DNA of 64,000 bases from Halegenticoccus tardaugens (GTDB taxonomy: Archaea > Halobacteriota > Halobacteria > Halobacteriales > Haloferacaceae), in contig NZ_SDIC01000006.1 of the NCBI RefSeq assembly GCF_004116405.1, forward strand, positions 186,001-250,000, given 5' to 3'. Numbering within the stretch: position 1 is the stretch's first letter; every line of letters starts with the position of its first letter. Both the position numbers and the translations under genes were made by a program. This document shows positions 22,179-29,918 of this stretch, in pieces. The notes below the pieces were generated by a model that ran no database searches, was not told the origin of the DNA, and worked only from the letters and a program-made list of their open reading frames with translations.

Positions 22179-22904
22179 TCAGAGCAGCTCTTCGATGTCC
22201 TTGTGGCGGTCGATCTCGACGCCGTCGGACGTCACGACGGCCACGTTGATGCCGTTTCCGGAGGCGAGATCGCGCTCGACGGCGGACTTGATCGCGCGGG
22301 CGGCGACCCCCCGGGCGTCGTCGACGGAGAGCGCGTCCTCGTAGTCCTGTTCGAGGACCCCGAGCGCGTACTGGCTGCCGGAGCCGCTGACGGTGTAGTC
22401 CTCCTCGGTCGTCCCGCCGGCGGGGTCGATGCTGTATATGTGCGATCCGTCGGCGTCGACGCCGCCGAGAATCGGCTGAACGATGAAGAACGCGCCGGAG
22501 CGAAGGAAGTTCCCGACGAGCGTCGACAGCGCTCGCATGCTCATGTTCTCGCCGCGGCGCGCCTCGTACAGGCTCGTTTCGGCCCGCAGCGAGCGAATGA
22601 GCGACTGCGCGGCGGAGACGGAGCCGGCGATGGTGAGCGCGGCCGTCGGGTGGATCTGCTCCACCTTCTGGACGTCCTTGCTCGCGACCATGTAGCCCGC
22701 GCTGGCGCGCATGTCGGTCGCGAGCACGACGCCGTCTTCGGTCTTGATGCCGACCGTCGTCGTCCCGGTCTTCATCTCCTTTTCGCTACCCTCGGCCGCC
22801 CGACGATCGGCGTCCGGGAAGTCGCCGAGTTCGGGGCCGAACACGTTCGAGTGATCGCCGTTCAGCGGTGGAAGGGAACCCGAGAAGTCGGTGGGAGTTC
22901 GCAT
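22179..22904 (-). CDS. psmB: 20S proteasome beta subunit
   Basis: This 241-residue precursor of the catalytic proteasome beta subunit has a 47-residue propeptide that ends in EMKTG. The mature protein starts at Thr48 in TGTTTVGIK. The catalytic residues are visible in mature numbering: Thr1, Asp17 (ATDMRAS) and Lys33 (VQKVEQ). SGSGSQYALGVLE is the conserved late motif. It assembles as heptameric rings between PsmA rings and degrades proteins unfolded by PAN ATPases. A strong GGAGG lies just before the ATG, and a TTTATC box lies 25-30 bases upstream. Confidence 0.96.
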   Translation of the reverse strand: MRTPTDFSGSLPPLNGDHSNVFGPELGDFPDADRRAAEGSEKEMKTGTTTVGIKTEDGVVLATDMRASAGYMVASKDVQKVEQIHPTAALTIAGSVSAAQSLIRSLRAETSLYEARRGENMSMRALSTLVGNFLRSGAFFIVQPILGGVDADGSHIYSIDPAGGTTEEDYTVSGSGSQYALGVLEQDYEDALSVDDARGVAARAIKSAVERDLASGNGINVAVVTSDGVEIDRHKDIEELL

Positions 22905-22928
22905 TACCTCCCCTTAACGTGCGGCGCT

Positions 22929-22934
22929 GATAAA
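22929..22934 (-). promoter_or_regulatory. TATA-like box of psmB
   Basis: The minus strand reads TTTATC 25-30 bases before the psmB ATG. The short interval also carries a GGAGG next to the start codon. Transcription would therefore have to begin close to or within that Shine-Dalgarno-like motif. Confidence 0.45.
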
Positions 22935-23043
22935 TGCAACCCTTCCCACTCGACTTGCCCCTGCCGTCAAGAGCCCGCGATCCGGCTCGAATACGGCCGT
23001 CGCTGATCGGTTCGGCGTTCGGACGAAAATTCCGGTGGAACCC

Positions 23044-23217
23044 TCAGTTCGAGTCCGCGTCGTCGTAGGCCGCCTCCAGCGTTTCGATGAGTCGTCCGAC
23101 GGGAAGACTGACGCCCGCGCGGCGGGCGAGCACCGCCACCGGCAGGAGCAGGATGCCGACGACGACCGTGGTCTGGTACAGTGCGAACAGGGTGAACCGG
23201 CGCAGCGATTCGATCAT
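23044..23217 (-). CDS. 57-residue small membrane protein
   Basis: This short frame on the minus strand encodes MIESLRRFTLFALYQTTVVV followed by GILLLPVAVLARRAG and an amphipathic tail ending DDADSN. One clear membrane helix of ~25 residues (about 8-32) is followed by positively charged residues and an acidic C-terminus. This is a typical haloarchaeal small membrane protein pattern. GTGAGG sits directly before the ATG. It fills the interval between psmB and the DUF555 gene. No function can be assigned; support comes from codon bias, the helix and the fit of the open frame. Confidence 0.6.
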   Translation of the reverse strand: MIESLRRFTLFALYQTTVVVGILLLPVAVLARRAGVSLPVGRLIETLEAAYDDADSN

Positions 23218-23468
23218 TTCCTCACCCGGGTGTGCCGGGAGACGTGTATATAAACCTTCTCACCCGTCTCGCGCGCTGATCGCGCCGCAGTCTATCGATT
23301 AAACCGAAGTTGCGGCGGGAGCAACTCGACTGGCCGAAGTCGCCGTCACGGGGGATGAACCGGATCGGTCACTCGGGTGCTACTCATAAGTTATCGGCAT
23401 CATCGACGAGGGATGCGCGCCGCCGCGCGAACCACAAAGCACGAAACCCCGGGGAGCGTGGTATCCGT

Positions 23469-23825
23469 ATGAGTGATTATCTCGTCGCCATGGAGGCCGC
23501 CTGGTTGGTCCGCGACGTCGACGGCGTCGACGACGCCATCGGAGTCGCCGTGAGCGAGGCCGGAAAGCGCCTCAACCAGAAGAACAAGGAGTACGTCGAG
23601 GTGGACGTGGGCGCGACCGGCTGTCCCGCCTGCGGCGAACCGTTCGACTCGGCGTTCGTCGCCGCGAACACCGCCCTCGTCGGTCTCCTGCTCGAAATCG
23701 ACGTGTTCAACGCGGACAGCGAGGAGCACGCCGCCCGCATCGCAAAGAGCGAGGTCGGCGGCGCGCTCCGGGACGTCCCGCTCGCCGTGATCGAGGTCGT
23801 CGAGACCGCGACCGACGAGGCCTGA
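23469..23825 (+). CDS. DUF555 family protein
   Basis: This 118-residue protein, MSDYLVAMEAAWLVRDVDGV..., matches the archaeal DUF555 (UPF0212) family of conserved proteins of unknown function. A CPACGEPF motif at about residues 49-56 may bind metal with another protein or as a dimer, since only one CxxC pair is present. The start at 23469 follows ggtatccgt, and the longer frame upstream lacks coding character. It precedes the HTH-CBS regulator by 51 bases on the same strand and could share its transcript, although a TATA-like run sits between them. Confidence 0.85.
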   Translation: MSDYLVAMEAAWLVRDVDGVDDAIGVAVSEAGKRLNQKNKEYVEVDVGATGCPACGEPFDSAFVAANTALVGLLLEIDVFNADSEEHAARIAKSEVGGALRDVPLAVIEVVETATDEA

Positions 23826-23876
23826 CCTCGACCCGCCGTCGAAAGCTTTTCTAATAACCTCGGGTTATACGACCGT

Positions 23877-24416
23877 ATGGAACTGCCGACGCCACAGGAT
23901 CTGCGGGAGCGGCGGACGTCGCTGGATCTCACCCAGAGCGCGCTCGCCGAGCGCGCGGGCGTCTCCCAGCCGCTCATCGCCCGCATCGAGGGCGGCGACG
24001 TCGACCCGCGCCTCTCGACGCTCCGTCGCATCGTGAATGCTCTCGACGAAGCCGAGGGGAGCGTCGTTCGCGCCGGCGACCTCATGCACGCGGAGGTAGT
24101 CAGCGTCGCCCCCGACGACTCGGTGCGCGACGCGCTGAGCCGGATGGAAGACGAAGCGTACTCGCAGCTCCCCGTGCTGCAGAACGGCATCCCCGTGGGT
24201 TCGATCAGCCAGAGCGACGTCATCCACGCCGGCGAGAACGTGGGCGACCTCCCGGTCAGCGAGGTGATGAGCGAGTCGTTCCCCACCGTCGCGCGCGACG
24301 CGACGGTCGACGAGGTCGGCAACCTGCTCGACCACTACAAGGCCGTGATGGTCACGCAGGGCGGCGAGACGGTCGGTATCATCACCGAAGCCGACATCGC
24401 GAAACAGCTGTCGTAG
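23877..24416 (+). CDS. XRE-type HTH regulator with two CBS domains
   Basis: This 179-residue protein has an N-terminal Cro/C1 helix-turn-helix (about residues 5-55: LDLTQSALAERAGVSQPLIA). A pair of CBS domains follows (about 65-120 and 122-179), seen as AGDLMHAEVVSVAPDDSVRD, PVSEVMSESFPTVARDAT and VGIITEADIAKQL. CBS pairs generally bind adenosine nucleotides, so this is probably an energy- or nucleotide-responsive transcription regulator. This architecture is widespread in archaea. Targets are unknown. The start codon is preceded by acgaccgt without a clear Shine-Dalgarno site. Confidence 0.88.
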   Translation: MELPTPQDLRERRTSLDLTQSALAERAGVSQPLIARIEGGDVDPRLSTLRRIVNALDEAEGSVVRAGDLMHAEVVSVAPDDSVRDALSRMEDEAYSQLPVLQNGIPVGSISQSDVIHAGENVGDLPVSEVMSESFPTVARDATVDEVGNLLDHYKAVMVTQGGETVGIITEADIAKQLS

Positions 24417-24575
24417 GGGGTTCGACGCGTCGCGCCCGCGGGCGAACGTTCAAATACGGGAACGCGACCACCGACGGTGTGTCCTGAACGATCACCGCGC
24501 GGCGGTCAGCGGTCGCACGGCGCGCCGCCTCGCGCTCTCCCCGTCGCCGTCCGTTCGCCATTCCGGTCGAAGACG

Positions 24576-25553
24576 CTACAGCTCCAGCCCGCGGATCGAA
24601 ACGCCTTCTCCCTCCTCGACGCGGCCGATCACCCGCCCGTCGGTCTCGTCGGCCAGCGCTCCGGCGCTCTCGGGCGCGAGCGCCGCGACGAATCCGGTGC
24701 CCATGTTGAACGTCCGGTGCATCTCCTCGTCGGAGACGCCCCCCTCCGACTGCACGAACTCGAACACCGGGTGCGGTTCGAAGGCGTCCTCGACGACGTA
24801 TCGAAAGTCGCCGAGCCGGTGCAGGTTCGTCCAGCCGCCGCCGGTGACGTGCGCCGCGGCCCGGACGCCGCGCTCGCGCATCGGATCGAGCAGGTCGGTG
24901 TAGATCCGGGTCGGCTCCAGCAGCGCCTCGCCGAGCGTCTCGTAGCCCTCGAACGGACAGGGGTCGGCGTACTCCCGGTCGAGCGTCGCGGCCTTCCGCG
25001 CGAGCGTCAGCCCGTTGGAGTGGACGCCCGACGAGCGGAAGCCGACGAGGGCGTCGCCGGCGCGAGCCTCCCCTGGAAAGAGCGCGCCCTTCGCGGCCAA
25101 TCCGGCGCACGTTCCCGCGAGGTCCAGCCCGCGGACGACCTCCGGCATCACCGCGGTCTCGCCGCCGACGAGCTCGACGTTCGCCCTCTCCGCCCCGGCG
25201 GCGAGCCCCTCGCCGACCTGCGTCGCGAACGCCTCGTTCGGTTCGTCCACGGCGAGGTAGTCGACGAACGCGACCGGTCGGACGCCCGCCGCGACGAGGT
25301 CGTTCACGTTCATCGCGACGCAGTCGACGCCGACGGTCGAGTAGTCGCCGAGTGCCTCCGCGACGAGGAGCTTCGTCCCGACGCCGTCCGTCGCGAGCGC
25401 CAGGTACCGGTCGCCGATGTCGAGGAGTCCCGCGTAGTCCCCCTCGCTCTCGCCGACTGCTCCGATGAGCGCCGCCGTCGCCGCCTCGCTCGCTTCGATG
25501 TCGACGCCCGAGTCGGCGTAGGTCAGCCCGTCGTCCCTGTCGTCCTCGCTCAT
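24576..25553 (-). CDS. purM: phosphoribosylformylglycinamidine cyclo-ligase (AIR synthetase)
   Basis: This 325-residue PurM converts FGAM and ATP to 5-aminoimidazole ribonucleotide in purine synthesis. Family motifs are clear: GLTYADSGVDIEASEAA, TDGVGTKLLVAEALGDY with VDCVAMNVNDLVAAG, VELVGGETAVMPEV and the C-terminal HVTGGGWTNLHRL. The start at MSEDDRDDG is favoured over a 9-residue longer alternative because the conserved region begins shortly after it. The protein is cytosolic and normally dimeric. No other purine gene is adjacent. Confidence 0.95.
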   Translation of the reverse strand: MSEDDRDDGLTYADSGVDIEASEAATAALIGAVGESEGDYAGLLDIGDRYLALATDGVGTKLLVAEALGDYSTVGVDCVAMNVNDLVAAGVRPVAFVDYLAVDEPNEAFATQVGEGLAAGAERANVELVGGETAVMPEVVRGLDLAGTCAGLAAKGALFPGEARAGDALVGFRSSGVHSNGLTLARKAATLDREYADPCPFEGYETLGEALLEPTRIYTDLLDPMRERGVRAAAHVTGGGWTNLHRLGDFRYVVEDAFEPHPVFEFVQSEGGVSDEEMHRTFNMGTGFVAALAPESAGALADETDGRVIGRVEEGEGVSIRGLEL

Positions 25554-25895
25554 GGGGAAAGGCGGGCGGGCGGCACGCAAAAGCCCACCGTTCGATCGCG
25601 CGTTATTCGCCCGCTAATTCGGGCGTATCTGGACGGTAACTCGGCGGTATCCTCTCGCTAATTGGAAAGAAAATTTGAGATTTCATTCAGAATATATCTT
25701 CATTCAAGCTTTCATATCAATATACTTTTATTTATCGGAGAGCGCCTCAAATCGGACGATGAATAGTATTCTGCCCTCTCGCGCGGTAGAATGGGGAGAA
25801 AACCCACAACGTTCGAGGAGTGAATCGGATGAACCGGCTGCAACGCTCGTGCGTTTATATGTCGTCCCGGCGGGTACTCACTTTCGGTGTCTTAC
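25554..25895. other. AT-rich intergenic region between purM and a small membrane gene
   Basis: No coding frame is supported here. The stretch 25660-25740 is strikingly AT-rich for this genome, with several TATA-like runs (aatatat, tttatttat). A gtttatatg box at 25854-25862 is well placed for the downstream gene. On the left it would also carry the purM promoter. Confidence 0.5.
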
Positions 25896-26165
25896 ATGTC
25901 AGGTGCGTCCTCCGCCGCCGCCGATTCCGCCGACGCGAGTCCCGGAGAGGGTCTGGCTCTCCGCACCGCCGCCCTTCGAACGGCCGCAGCCCCCGTCAGG
26001 TTCGTGGGCTTCTGGGCGGCCGTCGCGCTCCCCTTCCTGTACGTGCCGCTGCTGTACGACGGCCTCGAAGGGGGACGAACGATCGTTTTCGTCTTCCTGG
26101 TCGCGCTCAACGCTCTCGCGCTCGTCGCGGGTCACGGCCATCGACGAGCGCGCGGCGAAGCGTAG
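25896..26165 (+). CDS. small two-helix membrane protein of unknown function
   Basis: This 89-residue protein (MSGASSAAADSADASPGEGL...) has a flexible Ser/Ala/Asp-rich N-terminus. Two predicted membrane helices follow (about 34-53 FVGFWAAVALPFLYVPLLY and 62-80 TIVFVFLVALNALALVAGH), then a short basic tail. A GTG three codons upstream (25887) is an alternative start. No family is recognised. A gtttatatg TATA-like box lies ~26-35 bases before these starts, supporting expression. It converges with the ThDP-enzyme gene at 26231. Confidence 0.6.
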   Translation: MSGASSAAADSADASPGEGLALRTAALRTAAAPVRFVGFWAAVALPFLYVPLLYDGLEGGRTIVFVFLVALNALALVAGHGHRRARGEA

Positions 26166-26230
26166 TCGGCCGTCGCTCCTCCGTCGACGGCACCCCGTCC
26201 CTCGTCTCGCGCCGCCTCTCGTTTCTCCCT

Positions 26231-27805
26231 TCAATCGAGCGCGATCTCGACGAGCCGCATCTCGTCGCTCTCGACGGCCGCGACGAGCGCGTCGGCGAGT
26301 TCGGTCCACGACGTCGGCCGCGACGCCGAGACGCCGAAGCTCTCGGCGAACGCCGCGAAATCCGGATTCGAGAGGCGCGTCCCGAACGCCTCGCCCGTGT
26401 GCTCTCGTTGTTTCTCCGAGATGAGCCCGTAGTCGTCGTCGTTGAACACGATGACGGTGAAGCCGCAGTCGAGCCGCGTCGCCGTCTCCAGTTCCGCCGC
26501 GTTCATCAGGAAGCCGCCGTCGCCCGTCGCGACCACGACGTTCGAATCGACGGCGAGGTCGGCCGCCACGCCCCCCGGAACCGCGATCCCCATGCTCGCC
26601 AGTCCGTTCGAGATGATGCAGGTGTTCGGCTCGTACACCGGGAAGTGCCTGGCGATGGCCATCTTGTGGCTCCCGACGTCGGAGATCAGCACGTCGTCGT
26701 CGGCCATCGCCTCGCGCAGAATCGGAAGCGTGCGTCGGACGGAAAACGGCTCGTCGGGGTCCGGCTTGCGGCGCGCGTCCGTGAGCACGACGTCGTGGGC
26801 GTCGGTGCACCACGTGGTCCACACGTCGTCGACCGCGTCGGTGAGCCGCCGGAGCCCCATCGAGATGTCGGCGACGACTTCGACCTCCGGATTGTAGTGC
26901 TCGTACACCTCCGCGGGCTCGTGGTCGAGGTGGATCACCGTCTTCGAGCGGTCGGGGTTCCACCGCTTCGGGTCGTGCTCCGCGATGTCGTAGCCGACGG
27001 CGACCACGCAGTCCGCCTCCTCGATCGCCCCGGCGGCCTCGTCGTTCGGCCCCGAGTCGAGCGTCATGAGCGACTGATCGGACCTGTCGGACACCGCTCC
27101 CTTGCCCATGTACGTGCCGATCACGGGAACGCCGGTCCGCTCGACGAACTCCCTGAGCCGCTCGGAGGCGTGCGTTCGCACCGCGCCGTTGCCGGCGAGC
27201 ACGATCGGCCGGTCGGCGTCTCCGAGCAGGTCGGCCGCCCGTTCGATCGATTCGGCGTCGGGGTCCGGGCGTCTGACCTTGTTCCGATGCGGCAGCGGCT
27301 CGGCGTCGACGGCCGTCGCGGCGACGTCCTCGGGTATCTCGAGGTGCGTCGCGCCGGGTTTCTCGTACTCCGCGAGCTTGAACGCCTTGCGGACGGACTC
27401 GTTTATGATCTCCGTGTCGTTGAGCTGGGTGTTCCACTTCACGACTGCCTCGAACGTGTGGACCACGTCGAGCGCCTGGTGGCTCTCCTGGTGCAACCGT
27501 TCGAGCCCGCCCTGTCCCGTGATCGCCACCAGCGGCGACTTGTCGAGGTGCGCGTCCGCCACGCCCGTGAGGAGGTTCGTCGCGCCCGGCCCGAGCGTGG
27601 CGAGACAGACGCCAGCCTCGCCGGTCAACCGACCGTACACGTCTGCCATGAACGCCGCCCCCTGTTCGTGTCTCGTCGGGACGAACCGGATCGACGAGTC
27701 GCGGAGCGCGAACAGCACGTCCTCCAGTTCCTCGCCGGGGAGCCCGAACACGTACTCGACGTCCTCTGCTTCCAGACACCGGACCAGCAGGTCTGCGCCG
27801 TTCAT
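26231..27805 (-). CDS. acetolactate synthase-like thiamine-diphosphate enzyme
   Basis: This 524-residue ThDP-dependent enzyme is of the acetolactate synthase/pyruvate oxidase class. The activating glutamate is in RHEQGAAFMADVYGRL, and LATLGPGATNLLTGVADAH follows. The ThDP-binding motif GDGGFLMNAAELETA runs on to FNDDDYGLI. The N-terminal, central and C-terminal ThDP-fold domains are complete. It resembles catabolic AlsS-type proteins more than biosynthetic IlvB, since no small regulatory subunit gene lies nearby. Its ATG overlaps the stop of the aldehyde dehydrogenase (ATGA), so the two are cotranscribed and probably act in one pathway. Its true 2-oxoacid substrate is not known. Confidence 0.8.
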   Translation of the reverse strand: MNGADLLVRCLEAEDVEYVFGLPGEELEDVLFALRDSSIRFVPTRHEQGAAFMADVYGRLTGEAGVCLATLGPGATNLLTGVADAHLDKSPLVAITGQGGLERLHQESHQALDVVHTFEAVVKWNTQLNDTEIINESVRKAFKLAEYEKPGATHLEIPEDVAATAVDAEPLPHRNKVRRPDPDAESIERAADLLGDADRPIVLAGNGAVRTHASERLREFVERTGVPVIGTYMGKGAVSDRSDQSLMTLDSGPNDEAAGAIEEADCVVAVGYDIAEHDPKRWNPDRSKTVIHLDHEPAEVYEHYNPEVEVVADISMGLRRLTDAVDDVWTTWCTDAHDVVLTDARRKPDPDEPFSVRRTLPILREAMADDDVLISDVGSHKMAIARHFPVYEPNTCIISNGLASMGIAVPGGVAADLAVDSNVVVATGDGGFLMNAAELETATRLDCGFTVIVFNDDDYGLISEKQREHTGEAFGTRLSNPDFAAFAESFGVSASRPTSWTELADALVAAVESDEMRLVEIALD

Positions 27806-29217
27806 CACTCGACGAGCGTCCCCGAACCGGCCCCGTGCTGGACCCAGATCGTCTTGCGGTTGACGAACTCGCGGATGCCGTGACGGCTGAGTTCGCGTCC
27901 GTACCCGGAGTCCTTGACGCCGCCGAACGGGACGCGCGGGTCGGACTTCACCATCTCGTTGACGAAGGTACAGCCGGCCTCGAAGCGGCGGGCGAACCGC
28001 TCCCCGCGATCGAGGTCTTCGGTCCAGACGCTCGCGCCGAGACCGAACCGCGTGTCGTTCGCCTTCTCGACCGCCTCCTCCTCGTCGGCGACCCTGAACA
28101 CGGACGCGACGGGGCCGAACAGCTCCTCGGTCGCCGCGGGCGCGTCCTCGGGGATGTCGACCAGCACCGTCGGCGGGTAGTACGGTCCCTCGCGATCCAT
28201 CGGTTCGCCGCCCGTGAGCACCTCGGCCCCGGCGTCGACGGACGCCCGAACCTGCTCGTGAAGGTCGTCCATCAGGTCCTCCCGCGCCATCGGCCCGACG
28301 TCGGTGTCCTCGTCCGTCGGGTCGCCGACCGTGAACGACTCCATCTCCCCGACGAATCCGTCGAGGAACTCCTCGTAGACGTCCTCGACCACGACGAACC
28401 GCTTCGCCGCGATGCACGACTGGCCGGTGTTCTGGACGCGCGCCCACGCGGCCGTCTCGACCGTCTGCTCCATCGGGGCGTCTTCGAGGACGACGAACGG
28501 GTCGCTCCCGCCGAGTTCGAGCACCGTCTTCTTCAGGTTCTTCCCGGCGGCCTGCGAGATGGCGCGGCCGGCTCCCGAACTCCCGGTCAGGGTCGCCGCT
28601 CTCACCCGATCGTCGTCGAGGACGTCCTCGATTTTGTCCGACCCGACGAGCAGCGACTGGAACGCCCCGTCGGGGAAGCCGGCGTCCCGGAAGACCTCCT
28701 CGATCGCGAGCGCGCAGCCGGGGACGTTCGAGGCGTGTTTCAGGATCCCCACGTTCCCCGCCGCGAGTCCGGGGGCCGCAAAGCGGAACACCTGCCAGAA
28801 CGGGAAGTTCCACGGCATCACCGCGAGCACCGGCCCGAGCGGTTCGTAGCTGACGAGCGCCCGCGCTTCGGACTCCGCGCCGACGATCTCGTCTTGCAGG
28901 TGCTCTTCGGCCCGTTCGGCGTAATAATCGCACACCCACGCGCACTTTTCGACCTCGGAGCGCCCCTGCGTTATCGGCTTGCCCATCTCCTCCGTCATGA
29001 GCTCCGCGTACTCGTCGGTTCGCTCACGGAGTATCTCCGCGGCCGCCTCCAAGAGCGACCGCCGCTCCGCGAACGACGTCTCCGCCCACGCGCCCGCCGT
29101 CTCGTCCGCCCGCCGGAGCGTCGCCTCAACGTCCTCGTCGCTCGGCTCGTCGTACGTTTCGATCGTTTCGCCGGTCGCCGGATTGACGCTCTCCATGGTG
29201 TACGAGAGACCAGCCAT
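27805..29217 (-). CDS. aldehyde dehydrogenase (succinate-semialdehyde dehydrogenase type)
   Basis: This 470-residue NAD(P)-dependent aldehyde dehydrogenase carries the catalytic glutamate in LELGGSDPFVVLED and the nucleophilic cysteine in NTGQSCIAAKRFVV. The cofactor-binding stretch is VMPWNFPFWQVFRFAAPGL, with the lysine in GNVGILKHAS. The N-terminus (ESVNPATGETIETY) resembles GabD-like enzymes. A second ATG at 29196 (MESVNPATG) is an equally good start. The gene is first in a two-gene unit with the ThDP enzyme, overlapping it by 4 bases. The pair could oxidise an aldehyde released by decarboxylation of a 2-oxoacid (inference). Confidence 0.85.
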   Translation of the reverse strand: MAGLSYTMESVNPATGETIETYDEPSDEDVEATLRRADETAGAWAETSFAERRSLLEAAAEILRERTDEYAELMTEEMGKPITQGRSEVEKCAWVCDYYAERAEEHLQDEIVGAESEARALVSYEPLGPVLAVMPWNFPFWQVFRFAAPGLAAGNVGILKHASNVPGCALAIEEVFRDAGFPDGAFQSLLVGSDKIEDVLDDDRVRAATLTGSSGAGRAISQAAGKNLKKTVLELGGSDPFVVLEDAPMEQTVETAAWARVQNTGQSCIAAKRFVVVEDVYEEFLDGFVGEMESFTVGDPTDEDTDVGPMAREDLMDDLHEQVRASVDAGAEVLTGGEPMDREGPYYPPTVLVDIPEDAPAATEELFGPVASVFRVADEEEAVEKANDTRFGLGASVWTEDLDRGERFARRFEAGCTFVNEMVKSDPRVPFGGVKDSGYGRELSRHGIREFVNRKTIWVQHGAGSGTLVE

Positions 29218-29282
29218 CTGTATAGGCGTTCGTGCCGACCGATCGACTGAACAGTACGTCGGAGCGACGGCGAACGCGGGAT

Positions 29283-29918
29283 TCAAAAGAGACCGACGAC
29301 GAACAGCGCGACGAACGCGAGCGCCGCCGACGGGAAGAACACGAGCGCCCAGACGAGCTTGCTCCAGCCGAGCACCGTCCGCCCGTCGAGCGGTCCGTAC
29401 GGGATCATGTTGAACGCCGCGAGGAGGAGGTTGATCCCGAGACCCCACTGTCCGATCTGCGCGACGAGTCCCGATCCGACCGCCGCGCCGGCGACGATGA
29501 TCGGCACGCAGACGGCCCCGAGCACGAGGTTCGTGACCGGTCCCGCGAGCGCGATGAGCCCGTGCTCCCGCTTCGTCAGCATGCCTCGGTGGTGAACCGC
29601 GCCGGGCGCGGCGAACAGGAAGCCGATCATCGCGCTCATGACGGCCAGGAACAACATCCCGTAGTCGGCGCGGAACTCGGCCACCTGGCCGAACCTGACG
29701 GCGACCACTTTGTGAGCCAGTTCGTGCAGCAGGAACGCGACGCCGGCCGTGAGCAGGCTCACGACGAAGATCGTCGCGCCGCCTCCCTCCTGGACGGTCG
29801 CGAGGAATCCGCTCCCGCCGCCGGCGAAGAAGACGGCGAACGCGACGCCGAGCGCGAGCCACGCGACGACGAGGTCGCGCGTCTCGCGCGCGCTGAACCG
29901 CAGCGTGCCGACGCTCAC
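29283..29918 (-). CDS. site-2 protease-like M50 membrane metallopeptidase
   Basis: This 211-residue membrane protein has about five to six helices. It carries the zinc motif HELAH (His65, Glu66, His69) within a hydrophobic segment, and a second motif FNMIPYGPLDG holding the third metal ligand aspartate. This is the layout of minimal M50 intramembrane proteases. The start is GTG at 29918 (MSVGTLRFSARETRD), overlapping the TraB stop as GTGA. A longer frame reads through the TraB gene and is not credible. Cotranslation with TraB suggests a shared membrane-proteolysis or signalling role; the substrate is unknown. Confidence 0.85.
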   Translation of the reverse strand: MSVGTLRFSARETRDLVVAWLALGVAFAVFFAGGGSGFLATVQEGGGATIFVVSLLTAGVAFLLHELAHKVVAVRFGQVAEFRADYGMLFLAVMSAMIGFLFAAPGAVHHRGMLTKREHGLIALAGPVTNLVLGAVCVPIIVAGAAVGSGLVAQIGQWGLGINLLLAAFNMIPYGPLDGRTVLGWSKLVWALVFFPSAALAFVALFVVGLF

